Positions 44,613-53,451 are shown, counted from the stretch's first letter. The stretch is DNA of 64,000 bases from Edaphocola flava (GCF_004118155.1 NZ_SAIQ01000004.1:248001-312000), one strand, 5' to 3'. The notes: generated from the letters alone by a model not told the origin. Translations and numbers: made by a program.

Positions 44613-44807
44613 TTACTTTTTCTTGAATAGTACCATCTTCAATAAGATGATGATGGGAAATAGAAATGCACAGGCAAATATTAAATACATGCTGTTCTGA
44701 ATACTTAGCCTATGTCCAAACCTCGATATGATTACTATTACTACAAGTAAAAAGAGTAATAAACCAATGTTGAAAAAGACATTCTTTTTCTGTGCATGTT
44801 TACTCAT
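44613..44807 (-). CDS. 64-aa membrane protein with two TM segments
   Basis: From the ATG at 44807 (MSKHAQKKN). TM1 is about residues 10-28 and TM2 about 40-58, with a short loop containing HRLSIQNS and a Lys-rich end (LFKKK). It starts just after the stop of the nonsense-interrupted lipoprotein gene and so is likely in its operon. Alternative starts at 44834 or 44849 would overlap that gene. Confidence 0.55.
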   Translation of the reverse strand: MSKHAQKKNVFFNIGLLLFLLVVIVIISRFGHRLSIQNSMYLIFACAFLFPIIILLKMVLFKKK

Positions 44808-44814
44808 TATTTTA

Positions 44815-45498
44815 TCAATTTTTACAGTCTTCATAGCTACGTTTAGCAATTTTTAAACATGTAATGTAAGATGTGAGTGCATTGGCCACCTGAATACCAG
44901 TAGCGACTAGACCACCCCCGCTCCAACCTGTGGTTATTGCTGTCAACCATCCATAACCCATCGAACTCATGTAAGCTTCGTCACAATCTCCTACGGCATC
45001 TGCATACGCTTGTTCACATGTCTTACCTACAAACTTAATGGAATTAAGGAAACTAAATTTATCAATTGCTAAAGTTATTAGTTCTTGATCACTGAGAGCC
45101 CTGAGCTCACTGTGCTTTTCTCTAATACTGGTTACACGATTGTAACTGTCTTCATGTAAAGATATAATTGTATTTCCTTCTGCAATTCCAAACCGAAGAA
45201 ATACAGTTTTCATGTCATTAAGTGATTCGCAATTTTGCAATGCCTCCTGTAAACCTAGAACATTAAGATCAGGATATTTTGTACTAATTTCTTTAATGGT
45301 AGCTTGTAATTTCTTTGCATTTCTATACACTTGTATAAAATCTTCATCATTCAGTAAAATACCACCAACATCTGCTGTTATAAGAGAAACTTTGGGTTTA
45401 TTTGTTAATTCTTCTATTCCATGTTCTTATTTGCTGCATGATGATGCGGAAAAGCATAGAATGATAATGGCAGTAAGAGATAATTTGATTTTTTTCAT
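44815..45498 (-). pseudogene. lipoprotein gene with in-frame stop after the lipobox
   Basis: From the ATG at 45498 the frame reads a perfect lipoprotein signal (MKKIKLSLTAIIILCFSASS, then Cys21), then SK and a TAA at 45427-45429. The same frame continues without a break (EHGIEELTNKPKV...) for 203 codons to the stop at 44815. The mature part would be exported and lipidated if the stop were read through. A fragment could restart at GTG 45330. The C-terminal half has three cysteines in a Gly/Ala-rich segment (KTCEQAYADAVGDCDEAY). Function unknown. Confidence 0.7.
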
Positions 45499-45775
45499 AA
45501 TTATTATTTTAGTTGAAAATTATCTTCGAAGAAATAATAATTTTTTAATAATGTAACAATATTGCACGTTAATGCATTGCAAATTGTCATGGCTAATTAA
45601 TAATCAAATCAAGAGGAATAATAGAAGCCGAAAATTTTTACTGGTCTTTTATTCTAAGGAAGATAGCTTTATTATTTATTTCATGATGATTATTGAATGA
45701 GGATTGGTTCCGAAAAGAATATGATGATATGGATACTAAGTTTGCGTATTACCTATTGCCTACTGTATAGTAGTT

Positions 45776-46474
45776 TTATCGCTGTACCACCGTTACCGAG
45801 GCCACATCGCTCCACTGGCCGGCATGGCTATCGCCCATGCGGTATATGGCCTTGTACTGCCATACCTCTGGCTGTACGGGTAGTGGGTACTCGTCGGTGT
45901 AGTTGGGTATGGTATCTATAGCCAACCAGCCCCATGTGGTGCCACCATCGCGGCTTACCATCAGCTCCAGTGCGGTCATGCCGTTTTTCTTCCATACCAC
46001 CTCCGGGTGGCCGCCTGCAGAGATCACTATACTAATCAGAGGCACCAGCTTATTGTTTTCAGTCTTAAGGACATCTGTGCCGATCAGGCCCAGGTTCTTG
46101 CCATCGGCCTCGGTATACTGGTAGTGATTCTTGATACGCTGAGCAATAGAGGACATTCTGCCAAAGATATCGAAGGCTGGTATAGAACTGGGCAAGCCCC
46201 CATAAGTAGGTATTTCGGGCAGGGCAGGAGTGGGCTGCCCTTTGTTCACCCCATCGCGCAGGGCATTTTTAAAAGCAGTAAACGATTTCTGAAAGGCTGC
46301 AAACTGATTTTTGAACTTGACCACCGATTCGAAATAAAAGGCCGCCTGCTGTGCATCGTTTCGCTCCTGATCTGTAATCATGTAGCGTGCGCTTACCTCC
46401 TGTAGTTTGGCAGCAAAGTTGTGCAGCCATAATGCTTTACCCTCGTCTGTAGTGGGGATGTAGTGTGTTTTCAT
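45776..46474 (-). CDS. conserved hypothetical protein with Fn3-like C-terminus
   Basis: 232 aa, no signal peptide. N-terminal ~100 residues are helical (KALWLHNFAAKLQEVSARYM). The C-terminal ~90 residues look like a fibronectin-III-type beta domain (LELMVSRDGGTTWGWLAID...WQYKAIYRMGDSHAGQWSDV). GC content returns to the core value here. A 16-copy 21-bp minisatellite lies just upstream, in what would be its leader or promoter. Role unknown. Confidence 0.7.
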   Translation of the reverse strand: MKTHYIPTTDEGKALWLHNFAAKLQEVSARYMITDQERNDAQQAAFYFESVVKFKNQFAAFQKSFTAFKNALRDGVNKGQPTPALPEIPTYGGLPSSIPAFDIFGRMSSIAQRIKNHYQYTEADGKNLGLIGTDVLKTENNKLVPLISIVISAGGHPEVVWKKNGMTALELMVSRDGGTTWGWLAIDTIPNYTDEYPLPVQPEVWQYKAIYRMGDSHAGQWSDVASVTVVQR

Positions 46475-46514
46475 TGTATTGATGTTTTATGGTTAAAAAA
46501 GATGTTTTTTGACT

Positions 46515-46866
46515 ATTGCCAGGTTCCTATGAATCATTGCTAGTGTACTATCAATCATTGCTAGTGTACTATCAACTATTGCCAGGTTCCTATGAACCAT
46601 TGCTAGTGTACTATCAACTATTGCTAGGGTACTAGGAGTCATTGCTAGTGTACTATCACCTATTGCCTGGGTCCTATGAATCATTGCTAGTGTACTATCA
46701 CCTATTGCCAGGGTACTAGGAGTCATTGCTAGTGTACTATCAACTATTGCTAGTGTGCTAGGAACCATTGCCAGTGTCCTAGGAACCACTGCTAGTGTAC
46801 TATGAACTATTGCTAGTGTACTAGGAATCATTGCTAGTATGCTATGAACCATTGCTAGTATACTAT
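46515..46866. repeat. 21-bp minisatellite, 16 full units plus a partial
   Basis: Units of exactly 21 bp, ATTGCTAGTGTACTATCAACT being the commonest type, run without any indel from 46515 to 46850, and a partial 17th unit follows. Units differ only at a few positions, e.g. CAGG/TAGT and TCAACT/GAATC/GAACC. The array ends 40 nt upstream of the start codon of the 45776-46474 gene. Because the period is a multiple of three, several frames stay open through the array on both strands. Confidence 0.95.
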
Positions 46867-47179
46867 ATGAGGAAAACGCGTATGTATATAATTGCTATTA
46901 TGGCAAATTGACTAACTTCTGTACTGTTTTCAGACCTTGCAGGATCACTGGCCCATACTTTTGCTGGGGCCAAGCGTTTTTTCTTTTCTGGCTTTTGTGT
47001 TCCGAAGGCTAATAAAAATCGAGGAGTGCTATATTGATGCGAGTAATCCTGCGGAACATGCACGATAGAGTATATTAATACTTTTTCGCACTTTATTTAA
47101 CCATTTCATCCCACAGGAATTAACCCACTTTTCCCAAAAAAATCTTATTTTTAAAGCACTAAACCTAAACTGACATCTG
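46867..47179. other. intergenic, no supported gene
   Basis: Short open frames of up to 66 codons exist on the minus strand but lack a natural start or codon pattern. The region must contain the promoter for the YdeI gene at 47180. Confidence 0.5.
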
Positions 47180-47737
47180 ATGCATAATGCCCAATGGGAG
47201 CAGGAGGTAGAATACCTCCATAGCATTATCCGTAAAATGAATCTTGATGAGGCCATCAAGTGGGGGGCAACCATATATACCCACAAAGGCCGCAATGTGG
47301 TGGCCTGTGGCGGATTCAACAATTTCTTTTCCCTCTGGTTTTATGATGGTGTTTTCTTAAGCGATCCATACAAGGTACTGGTCAATGCATCTGAAGGTAA
47401 GACAAAGGCCCTGCGTCAATGGCGCTTTACCGGTAAAGACGAAATAGACGAGGCCAAAATTCAATCGTACATCCGCGAAGCAATCCGCAATGTAGACGAA
47501 GGCAAGACCTGGACACCGGAGCGTTCTGCAGAACTGGTCATTCCTGATGCATTGCAGGAGGCCCTGGATACGGATGCGGCGCTTAATGAAGCCTTTGCGG
47601 CACTGAGTTTGTACAAGCAAAAAGAATACGTAGAACATATTGAAACAGCCAAGCGGGATGCCACCCGCCTGAGCCGGCTGGAGAAGATTAAACCAATGAT
47701 CCTGGAAGGCAAGGGATTGAATGACAAATACCGCTAA
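47180..47737 (+). CDS. YdeI/OmdA-family protein with DUF1801-like N-terminus
   Basis: 185 aa. Residues ~1-110 have the DUF1801 pattern (LDEAIKWGATIYTHKGRNVV, FFSLWFYDGVFLSDP). The C-terminal ~70 residues have the YdeI/OmdA signature (ALDTDAALNEAFAALSLYKQ, KEYVEHIETAKRDATRLSRL). These proteins are cytoplasmic and linked to resistance to antimicrobial peptides or detergents in some bacteria. First gene of a same-strand cluster (47180-48599) with short gaps. Confidence 0.85.
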   Translation: MHNAQWEQEVEYLHSIIRKMNLDEAIKWGATIYTHKGRNVVACGGFNNFFSLWFYDGVFLSDPYKVLVNASEGKTKALRQWRFTGKDEIDEAKIQSYIREAIRNVDEGKTWTPERSAELVIPDALQEALDTDAALNEAFAALSLYKQKEYVEHIETAKRDATRLSRLEKIKPMILEGKGLNDKYR

Positions 47738-47749
47738 CAGAGTATAGTT

Positions 47750-48175
47750 ATGGCCAAAGCAAATAAAACTGTTTTTACAGAAGATAGCGTTACCGATTTT
47801 ATAGAACAGGTAAGCGATGCGCAGCAGCGCAGCGATAGTTATGAACTGGTACGGCTGATGGAGCAATGCTCCGGAAAAGCGCCGCGCATGTGGGGCAGCA
47901 GCATTATCGGGTTTGGCGAGTACCACTATAAGTACGACAGCGGCCATGAAGGAGATGCACCGGTAATCGGTTTCTCTCCCCGCAAGGCAGCCCTGTCTGT
48001 TTATGTCTATTGCGATACCATACGCCAGCAGGAATTACTGAATGCACTGGGCAAATTCAAGATGGGCAAGGCCTGTATCTATGTAAAGAAGCTGGAGCAT
48101 ATAGACCAGGAAGTGCTCAAAGAAATGATTGCAGACACCTTACAGTTTATAGACCAGAAATACGGTATAAAATAG
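47750..48175 (+). CDS. DUF1801 domain protein
   Basis: 141 aa with a DUF1801 core: LMEQCSGKAPRMWGSSIIGFG, YKYDSGHEGD, IGFSPRKAALSVYVY and GKACIYVKKLEHID. The fold is an SHS2/ferredoxin-like small-molecule domain of unknown ligand. It sits 12 nt after the YdeI gene and 4 nt before the DUF6157 gene, so it is part of one operon. Confidence 0.9.
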   Translation: MAKANKTVFTEDSVTDFIEQVSDAQQRSDSYELVRLMEQCSGKAPRMWGSSIIGFGEYHYKYDSGHEGDAPVIGFSPRKAALSVYVYCDTIRQQELLNALGKFKMGKACIYVKKLEHIDQEVLKEMIADTLQFIDQKYGIK

Positions 48176-48179
48176 GGCA

Positions 48180-48599
48180 ATGATGAAACAACATACGACT
48201 AACTATATCAACACATTTATAGAAGTAGCAGAAGATTGCCCCGTAATGCAGGCAGAGGTGCCGCCGCAGAAGGGAGACAAGCTGTCTATTGCCAATATGC
48301 AATATAATATGCTGCACGATCATCCGTACCGGTACAGTTCCGACGAAGTAATCTTCCAGTGCCATGCCTTTAAAAACGAACTGACCAATGATGAGTGGGA
48401 CGATGCCCGTGAGCAGTTTTTCTCCAAAGGGCAGGCCTGCCTGCGGGCCTCGCCGCTGGCCAAGCGCTATGGCTTTGGCATTCATCATAACGAGGCGGGC
48501 AAGGTAGCCCTCTATGGCTGTGAGACAGAGGAGTATAAGCACTTCTGTGCCGATAAGCAGGTACAGAAGGTAAAAGCCATGCGTTCCAAAAGAGCATAA
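48180..48599 (+). CDS. DUF6157-family protein
   Basis: 139 aa, with start at 48180 or 48183. The motifs TTNYINTFIEVAEDCPV, QYNMLHDHPYRYSSDEVIF and SPLAKRYGFGIHHNEAGKVA are those of DUF6157. The conserved HxHPY and YGFGIHH histidines could bind a metal. Function is unknown. Last gene of the YdeI-DUF1801-DUF6157 unit. Confidence 0.85.
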   Translation: MMKQHTTNYINTFIEVAEDCPVMQAEVPPQKGDKLSIANMQYNMLHDHPYRYSSDEVIFQCHAFKNELTNDEWDDAREQFFSKGQACLRASPLAKRYGFGIHHNEAGKVALYGCETEEYKHFCADKQVQKVKAMRSKRA

Positions 48600-48632
48600 C
48601 CGATTAACCAAAACACATAAAATTAAAACACT

Positions 48633-49052
48633 ATGCACAATCCGATCCACGTAGAAGTACGCATTCCCGCTTCGCTGCAGCAAGTATGGGATGCCTTTAC
48701 CCAGCCCGATGCCGTACAGCAATGGAATGCGGCAAGCGAAGACTGGCACTGCCCGGAAGCACGCAACGACCTTCGTGAAGGAGGTGACTTTAAATATGTA
48801 ATGGCTGCACGGGATGGCAGCATGCAGTTCGATTTTGGTGGCACGTACACAGAAGTGAATCCGCATAAAACCATTGCTTATACAATGGGAGACGGCCGCA
48901 AGGTACATGTAGCCTTTAACGAACAGGGCAATGATACCGTAGTATCTGAACATTTCGAAGCAGAAGATATCAACGACCGTGATATGCAGCAGGCAGGCTG
49001 GCAGGCTATCCTGAACAATTTTAAACACTATGTTGTTAATCAGCAGCCATAA
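48633..49052 (+). CDS. SRPBCC (AHSA1-like) protein
   Basis: 139 aa. The AHSA1-like start VEVRIPASLQQVWDAFTQPD, then QQWNAASEDWHC, GGDFKYVMAARDGS and a terminal helix QQAGWQAILNNFKHYV. A single module with a hydrophobic pocket; ligand unknown. It begins 33 nt after the DUF6157 gene and may be in the same operon. Confidence 0.9.
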   Translation: MHNPIHVEVRIPASLQQVWDAFTQPDAVQQWNAASEDWHCPEARNDLREGGDFKYVMAARDGSMQFDFGGTYTEVNPHKTIAYTMGDGRKVHVAFNEQGNDTVVSEHFEAEDINDRDMQQAGWQAILNNFKHYVVNQQP

Positions 49053-49139
49053 AATTAACTGAATATCTGCCTGTAGTTAACTATGTTATTCGTCCTGATC
49101 TGGCAATAAATGAACCAAAAGTGCTTGCATCTTTCTAAG

Positions 49140-49282
49140 GGCCTCTCGTCATTTCGAGCACAACATAGCGACGTCGAGAAATATCCTTTTATTGTTATGT
49201 ATAAAAAGGAGATTTCTCCGCTCCGTTACACTATGGTCGATATGACAAAGCGGTACCTTTTGCATCAAGACAAAAGGTAGCA
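49140..49282. repeat. degraded fragments of two genome repeats
   Basis: 49140-49245 carries the words of the composite repeat (CTCGTCATTTCGAGC, GTCGAGAAATATCC, GGAGATTTCTCCGCTCCG, GGTCGATATGAC). 49250-49282 carries the end hairpin of the structured repeat (GCGGTACCTTTTGCATCAAG, ACAAAAGGTAGC). Two repeat families have landed at the same spot. Confidence 0.75.
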
Positions 49283-49376
49283 AATCTGAACAGTATAAAT
49301 CAATATTCGTTTCCTTTAAAGCATACACAATTAAAATATTACATAACTATTATTAAAACCCTTTAAACACACAATT

Positions 49377-49760
49377 ATGGCAGGCTACAACCCGGTACAC
49401 TGGTTCGAAATCTATGTAGATGATATCAACCGTGCACGCAAATTCTATGAAACCGTTCTGGGCTATACCATGAACGAAATGGCTACACCAGGAGATATGG
49501 ATATGAAAATGCTTGGCTTCCCTGGTGTGGAAGATGGTATGGGCACCTCTGGTGCCCTGGTACAAATGGAGCATGTAAAAGCAGGTGGTAACAGTACCCT
49601 GGTATACTTTGGCTGCAAAGACTGCTCGGTAGAGCAGGGTAGAGTAGAAGCAGCTGGTGGTAAAATACAGCAGCCTAAGTTCTCTATCGGGGAGTATGGT
49701 TTTTGTGCCATTTGCAGCGATACAGAAGGCAACTACTTCGGTCTGTACTCGATGGAGTAA
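49377..49760 (+). CDS. VOC-family protein
   Basis: 127 aa. HWFEIYVDDINRARKFYETV (metal His8-like), LVYFGCKDCSVEQGRVEAAG, then FAICSDTEGNYFGLYS. One VOC half-unit that would dimerise to form the metal site. Family roles include glyoxalase and resistance. Single gene with its own terminator. Confidence 0.9.
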   Translation: MAGYNPVHWFEIYVDDINRARKFYETVLGYTMNEMATPGDMDMKMLGFPGVEDGMGTSGALVQMEHVKAGGNSTLVYFGCKDCSVEQGRVEAAGGKIQQPKFSIGEYGFCAICSDTEGNYFGLYSME

Positions 49761-49792
49761 GAGATGGAGTAAACAAAATTTACTTTTTATGA

Positions 49793-49826
49793 TAAAGGCT
49801 ATTACAGTAATGTGTAATAGCCTTTA
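49793..49826 (+). terminator. terminator after VOC gene
   Basis: Perfect 14-bp stem TAAAGGCTATTACA/TGTAATAGCCTTTA, 32 nt past the stop and 26 nt before the DUF1003 start. Confidence 0.85.
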
Positions 49827-49851
49827 TATTTGTAACAGAATAAAACACATT

Positions 49852-50565
49852 ATGGCCCAAACCTTTATCAGCGATATCTCCGGTGAATCGTATCCCGTTT
49901 CGGAAAGAGTGAATGCTCATGCTATCAGTGCCGGACTCTTAAACATGATTATAAAGGATAAGCCCCGGTTTAATGATCAGTCTTCGCTCTCCCTGAAAGA
50001 ATTGAATGAGTACCGCATGCAGTACATCTCTTCCTATCTTTCCAAAGAGGTAAGTCATCTTACCGATATGGAGCAGAAGGTAATGCAGACACTGAATGAT
50101 AATAGCATCATTACTAAAGAAGTGGATAGTCAGGAAGATACTTCAGGAGATACGGTTGGGCAAAGAGTGGCCGATAAAGTAGCCACCTTTGGCGGCAGCT
50201 GGACCTTTATTATAGCATTTGGAGTCTTCATTCTAATATGGATCGCGGCCAATGTATACCTGCTGGCCAATAAGGGTTTCGATCCTTATCCCTTCATCCT
50301 GCTGAACCTGATCCTGTCCTGCCTGGCATCTTTGCAGGCACCCGTGATCATGATGAGCCAGAACCGCCAGGAAGACAAAGACCGGCAGCGGGCCAAAAAG
50401 GACTATATGATCAACCTGAAAACGGAAATAGAGCTGCGCGCCCTGCACGAGAAGATCGATCACCTCATCATTCACCAGCAACAGGAACTGCTGGAGATAC
50501 AGCGTATACAGATTGAAATGATGAATGATATCCTGGAAAAAATCGAACCGAAGGCAGAAAATTAA
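49852..50565 (+). CDS. DUF1003 membrane protein
   Basis: 237 aa from the ATG at 49852; an in-frame ATG far upstream (49657) overlaps the VOC gene in another frame and is not used. The soluble N-terminus (~1-100) is followed by GGSWTFIIAFGVFILIWI and a second TM (YPFILLNLILSCLASLQAP), then the DUF1003 motif MMSQNRQEDKDRQRAKKDY and a cytoplasmic coiled coil to the end. Function unknown. Confidence 0.9.
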   Translation: MAQTFISDISGESYPVSERVNAHAISAGLLNMIIKDKPRFNDQSSLSLKELNEYRMQYISSYLSKEVSHLTDMEQKVMQTLNDNSIITKEVDSQEDTSGDTVGQRVADKVATFGGSWTFIIAFGVFILIWIAANVYLLANKGFDPYPFILLNLILSCLASLQAPVIMMSQNRQEDKDRQRAKKDYMINLKTEIELRALHEKIDHLIIHQQQELLEIQRIQIEMMNDILEKIEPKAEN

Positions 50566-50578
50566 AGCCGCTGTTCCT

Positions 50579-50586
50579 TACTTTTG
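50579..50586 (+). promoter_or_regulatory. Bacteroidota -7 promoter box for bestrophin gene
   Basis: TACTTTTG, exact TAnnTTTG, 17 nt before the ATG at 50604. It suggests that the bestrophin gene has its own promoter despite the 38-nt gap to DUF1003. Confidence 0.45.
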
Positions 50587-50603
50587 ACAAAACAATTAAA
50601 ACA

Positions 50604-51482
50604 ATGTACATCTACGACAGCAAGACCTGGTTCGACTTTAAATTCTTACTCTCCAAGGCAGACACCTTGCGTAAGATGCTGCCGATACTCATCGCCATAT
50701 TTATATACTGTGCCGTTCTGGGTTATCTGGAAATCGAAGTCTGGAAGCTATCCAGCAATAGCTGGATCAAGAACATAAACCTGATGCATACCACATTGGG
50801 CTTTGTAATCTCTTTACTGGTGGTATTCCGTACCAATACGGCTTATGACCGCTGGTGGGAGGGACGCAAACTCTGGGGCTCGCTGGTCAATAACAGCCGT
50901 AATTTTGCCATAAAGCTGGCTTCCGTACTGGACTCCAAGGATGAGGAGTACAGGTTGTTTTTCAGGAAGTATATACCGCTGTATGCAGAGTCTTTAAAGA
51001 TACACCTGCAATCTGAAAGTACACGCTTAAGCCTTGATGTAAAAGAGCATCCGGAATTATATATACTGGAAAAGGATAAGCATATACCCAACCAGGTAGC
51101 ACGCATACTTTCTCTTAAGGTGCAGCAGATGTATAAAGAAGGCATTCTTACCGATGCGCACATGATCAATTTAAACAACGAACTCTCTGCACTGACCGAT
51201 ATCTGCGGGGGCTGTGAGCGCATTAAGAACACACCTATTCCTTATTCCTACAGTTCATTTATCAAGCGCTTTATCATGATCTATGTGATAACCTTGCCGA
51301 TCGGGTATGTATTTCAGCTGGGTTATTATGTAGCCCCGCTGGTTACCTTTATCGCGTATGTATTGGGTAGCCTGGAGCTGATTGCAGAAGAGATAGAAGA
51401 TCCGTTTGGAGGAGATCCTAATGATCTGCCCTTGCAAAAGATCTGCAATAATATACAAAAGCATGTAGGGGAAATTCTTTAA
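50604..51482 (+). CDS. bestrophin-family (UPF0187) ion channel
   Basis: 292 aa. TM helices occur near 30-50, 65-85, 215-235 and 240-260. The characteristic FRTNTAYDRWWEGRKLWGSL follows TM2 and the C-terminal ELIAEEIEDPFGGDPNDLPL motif is present. Bacterial bestrophins are homopentameric, ion-conducting membrane proteins. It lies 38 nt after the DUF1003 gene and ends at a clear terminator. Confidence 0.92.
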   Translation: MYIYDSKTWFDFKFLLSKADTLRKMLPILIAIFIYCAVLGYLEIEVWKLSSNSWIKNINLMHTTLGFVISLLVVFRTNTAYDRWWEGRKLWGSLVNNSRNFAIKLASVLDSKDEEYRLFFRKYIPLYAESLKIHLQSESTRLSLDVKEHPELYILEKDKHIPNQVARILSLKVQQMYKEGILTDAHMINLNNELSALTDICGGCERIKNTPIPYSYSSFIKRFIMIYVITLPIGYVFQLGYYVAPLVTFIAYVLGSLELIAEEIEDPFGGDPNDLPLQKICNNIQKHVGEIL

Positions 51483-51510
51483 TATAATACATTTCCCTGA
51501 TATATACTTC

Positions 51511-51540
51511 AGTGCCTGCTGCAAAGCGGGCACTTTTTTT
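51511..51540 (+). terminator. rho-independent terminator
   Basis: AGTGCCTGCT-gcaa-AGCGGGCACT (one G-T pair) followed by a run of T's. Confidence 0.9.
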
Positions 51541-51765
51541 ATGCAAAATGCCCTGCTGCTGTGATTTTGAGCCGTTAGGCCCATGAAAAACGGGGATTTT
51601 TCCTCATACGGGAGCCCTGAAATATATAGACCTTTGAACTATAATTGAAAAGCGTGATTCTAATATAAAATTTATTGATAACTAACTTTAAACAATATAG
51701 ATACTTCTATATATATAACCAATTTTCAACTATAGTAAACTATTCTCACTTTAAAAACAAAAATT

Positions 51766-52275
51766 ATGAAATCAATTGTATTACTACTTGCCCTGGGCAT
51801 GAGCGCTTATTGCTCCAGCGCCCAGAGCATCTCGCCCTCTACGCTTAATGCCACAGGGGGTAGTGCTGCCATCTCCGGTAACACGTACGAGTGGTCCATT
51901 GGTGAAATGACCCTGGTACATACCGCAACAGCTGGTTCGCTTACGGTCACACAGGGCCTCCTGCAACCCAAGGCATCACAGGTGGGTATCAATGATGTAC
52001 CCTTATCCCTGGATCAGCTGAGCGTTTACCCAAATCCCACCGGTAGCTTCGTATACCTCGAAACCAAACTGAACGCTTCTGCAGAACTGCATTACAGCCT
52101 GTATGATGTATTGGGCAGATCCCTCATCATGCACAGCTACAAAATCCCTTCCGGTAAAGAAAAAATCATGATTGATCTGGCTCCTTATGCTGCAGGTAGT
52201 TACTACCTCAATGTGCAGGTACAGCAGCAGGGCAGTCAATACCGTAACAGTTTTGAAATCAAAAAAGTTCAGTAA
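51766..52275 (+). CDS. small secreted protein with T9SS type A sorting domain
   Basis: 169 aa with a signal peptide ending SSAQ. Residues ~20-75 form a short beta-module (GNTYEWSIGEMTLVHT), and residues ~85-169 are a T9SS type A domain (QLSVYPNPTGSFVYLET ... LAPYAAGSYYLNV). It is probably surface-attached. First of three neighbouring secreted-protein genes with short gaps. Confidence 0.85.
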   Translation: MKSIVLLLALGMSAYCSSAQSISPSTLNATGGSAAISGNTYEWSIGEMTLVHTATAGSLTVTQGLLQPKASQVGINDVPLSLDQLSVYPNPTGSFVYLETKLNASAELHYSLYDVLGRSLIMHSYKIPSGKEKIMIDLAPYAAGSYYLNVQVQQQGSQYRNSFEIKKVQ

Positions 52276-52308
52276 GTCAAATCATTTCAATTATTAAAAA
52301 CAAAAAAC

Positions 52309-53451
52309 ATGAAAAAGTTATTATTTATATCGCTTTGCATATGCGCCTCTATGGGTATTTCTTTTGCCCAAGTGCCAGATATGTTCAACTACCAGGGTGT
52401 TGCCCGTAACAATGCAGGAGCCGCTTTGGCTAATCAGTCTATCGGACTGAGGTTATCTATTCTTGATGCCTCCAACACAGTATTGTATTCCGAAACGCAG
52501 AGTGCGATGACGAATGCCTACGGCTTATTCAATGTACAGGTTGGTTCCGGTACTGTTGTGACGGGTACTATGTCTGCTGCAAATGGCCTCACCGGTGATC
52601 GCTTTATGAAAGTAGAAATGGATCCTGCGGGTGGTACCAGCTACGCAGATCTGGGTACGACTAAAATGCTGTCTGTACCCTATGCACAAGCAGCCAAAGG
52701 GGTACAAGCTACGTCTAACGGTGGTTATGGCCTGGTAGGTACTACAGCCAGCAGCTTATGGTGGGGCTTTTATGAAAATGGAGTATACCGTGGATACCTT
52801 GGTAGCTATGCCGGTAAAAACGAAGACGTAGACTTCGGTACCGGTGGTGGTAATACATTAGGTAGCCTGCACTTAACCATTGCTGCTGTGCCTAAACTGA
52901 CTGTAGATTCTATCGGTAATGTAGGTATTGGTACACGTTTCCCTAAATACCGCTTCCAGGTAGATGGTGTGACCGGTACTTTTAATGATAATGGTATTCG
53001 TATTCAAAATACTACAGCCAGTACTGGATGGAGCTTTTATGCATCTTCTTCCGGCGATATGATTATCGGTAAAACCGGTAACCTGGGCACATTCAACGGT
53101 ACAACTGGCGTATACACCAGCTTATCAGATGCCCGTCTCAAAACCAATATTCAAAGTATGGAATCTGTATTACCTAAATTAAAAACGCTGGATGCCAAAC
53201 GCTACGAATATAAATTCAATAACCCTAACCATATAAAATCTATAGGCTTTCTGGCTCAGGATGTACAGACAGTATTCCCGGAACTGGTTATGGTCAATAC
53301 TACCGGTGAGGGTAACCCTATGGTTGATAATCAGTTGACAATGGATTATTCCAGCCTGAGTGTTATTGCAATCAAAGCAATCCAGGAGCAACAAGCCATT
53401 ATAGAAGAGCTGAAAAAAGAAATTGAAATCCTGAAATCAAAAATCAAATAG
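52309..53451 (+). CDS. secreted protein with S74 (endosialidase-chaperone/tail-fibre) C-terminus
   Basis: 380 aa with a signal peptide ending ISFAQ. Residues ~25-130 are a domain shared with the next gene ([20 protein letters not shown]). The C-terminal part carries the intramolecular chaperone domain: TSLSDARLKTNIQSM near 265, then YEYKFNN, FLAQDVQTVFPEL and a trimeric coiled coil (IQEQQAIIEELKKEIEILK). S74 domains cut themselves off trimeric fibres after folding. A surface fibre is likely. It starts 33 nt after the T9SS gene. Confidence 0.85.
   Translation: MKKLLFISLCICASMGISFAQVPDMFNYQGVARNNAGAALANQSIGLRLSILDASNTVLYSETQSAMTNAYGLFNVQVGSGTVVTGTMSAANGLTGDRFMKVEMDPAGGTSYADLGTTKMLSVPYAQAAKGVQATSNGGYGLVGTTASSLWWGFYENGVYRGYLGSYAGKNEDVDFGTGGGNTLGSLHLTIAAVPKLTVDSIGNVGIGTRFPKYRFQVDGVTGTFNDNGIRIQNTTASTGWSFYASSSGDMIIGKTGNLGTFNGTTGVYTSLSDARLKTNIQSMESVLPKLKTLDAKRYEYKFNNPNHIKSIGFLAQDVQTVFPELVMVNTTGEGNPMVDNQLTMDYSSLSVIAIKAIQEQQAIIEELKKEIEILKSKIK

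Larger units (their letters stand above)
27600..45770. other. A+T-rich accessory island
   Basis: Between two stretches of typical, moderately GC-rich core genes, about 18 kb switches to clearly A+T-rich sequence with AAA/ATT/TTA-biased codons. It holds many small orphan genes, an IS1595 transposase and defence-like domains (NADAR, PRTase-like, AbiTii). No integrase or tRNA attachment site is seen at the edges. The boundaries are approximate, judged by eye from composition. Confidence 0.65.

Noticed and set aside
46493-46852. 119-aa heptad-repeat protein encoded by the minisatellite.
   Set aside because: A 21-bp period keeps several frames open on both strands, so an open frame is not evidence of translation. 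Mentioned only as a possibility.
46515-46866. Possible CRISPR array (regular short repeats).
   Set aside because: Units are contiguous with no spacers between them; it is a minisatellite. No cas genes are visible.
46863-47063. 66-aa minus-strand frame beside the minisatellite.
   Set aside because: No credible start or known motif; treated as chance.
48147-49028. 293-aa open frame on the minus strand.
   Set aside because: It is antisense to the DUF6157 and SRPBCC genes, whose families are clearly recognised, and has no family features of its own.
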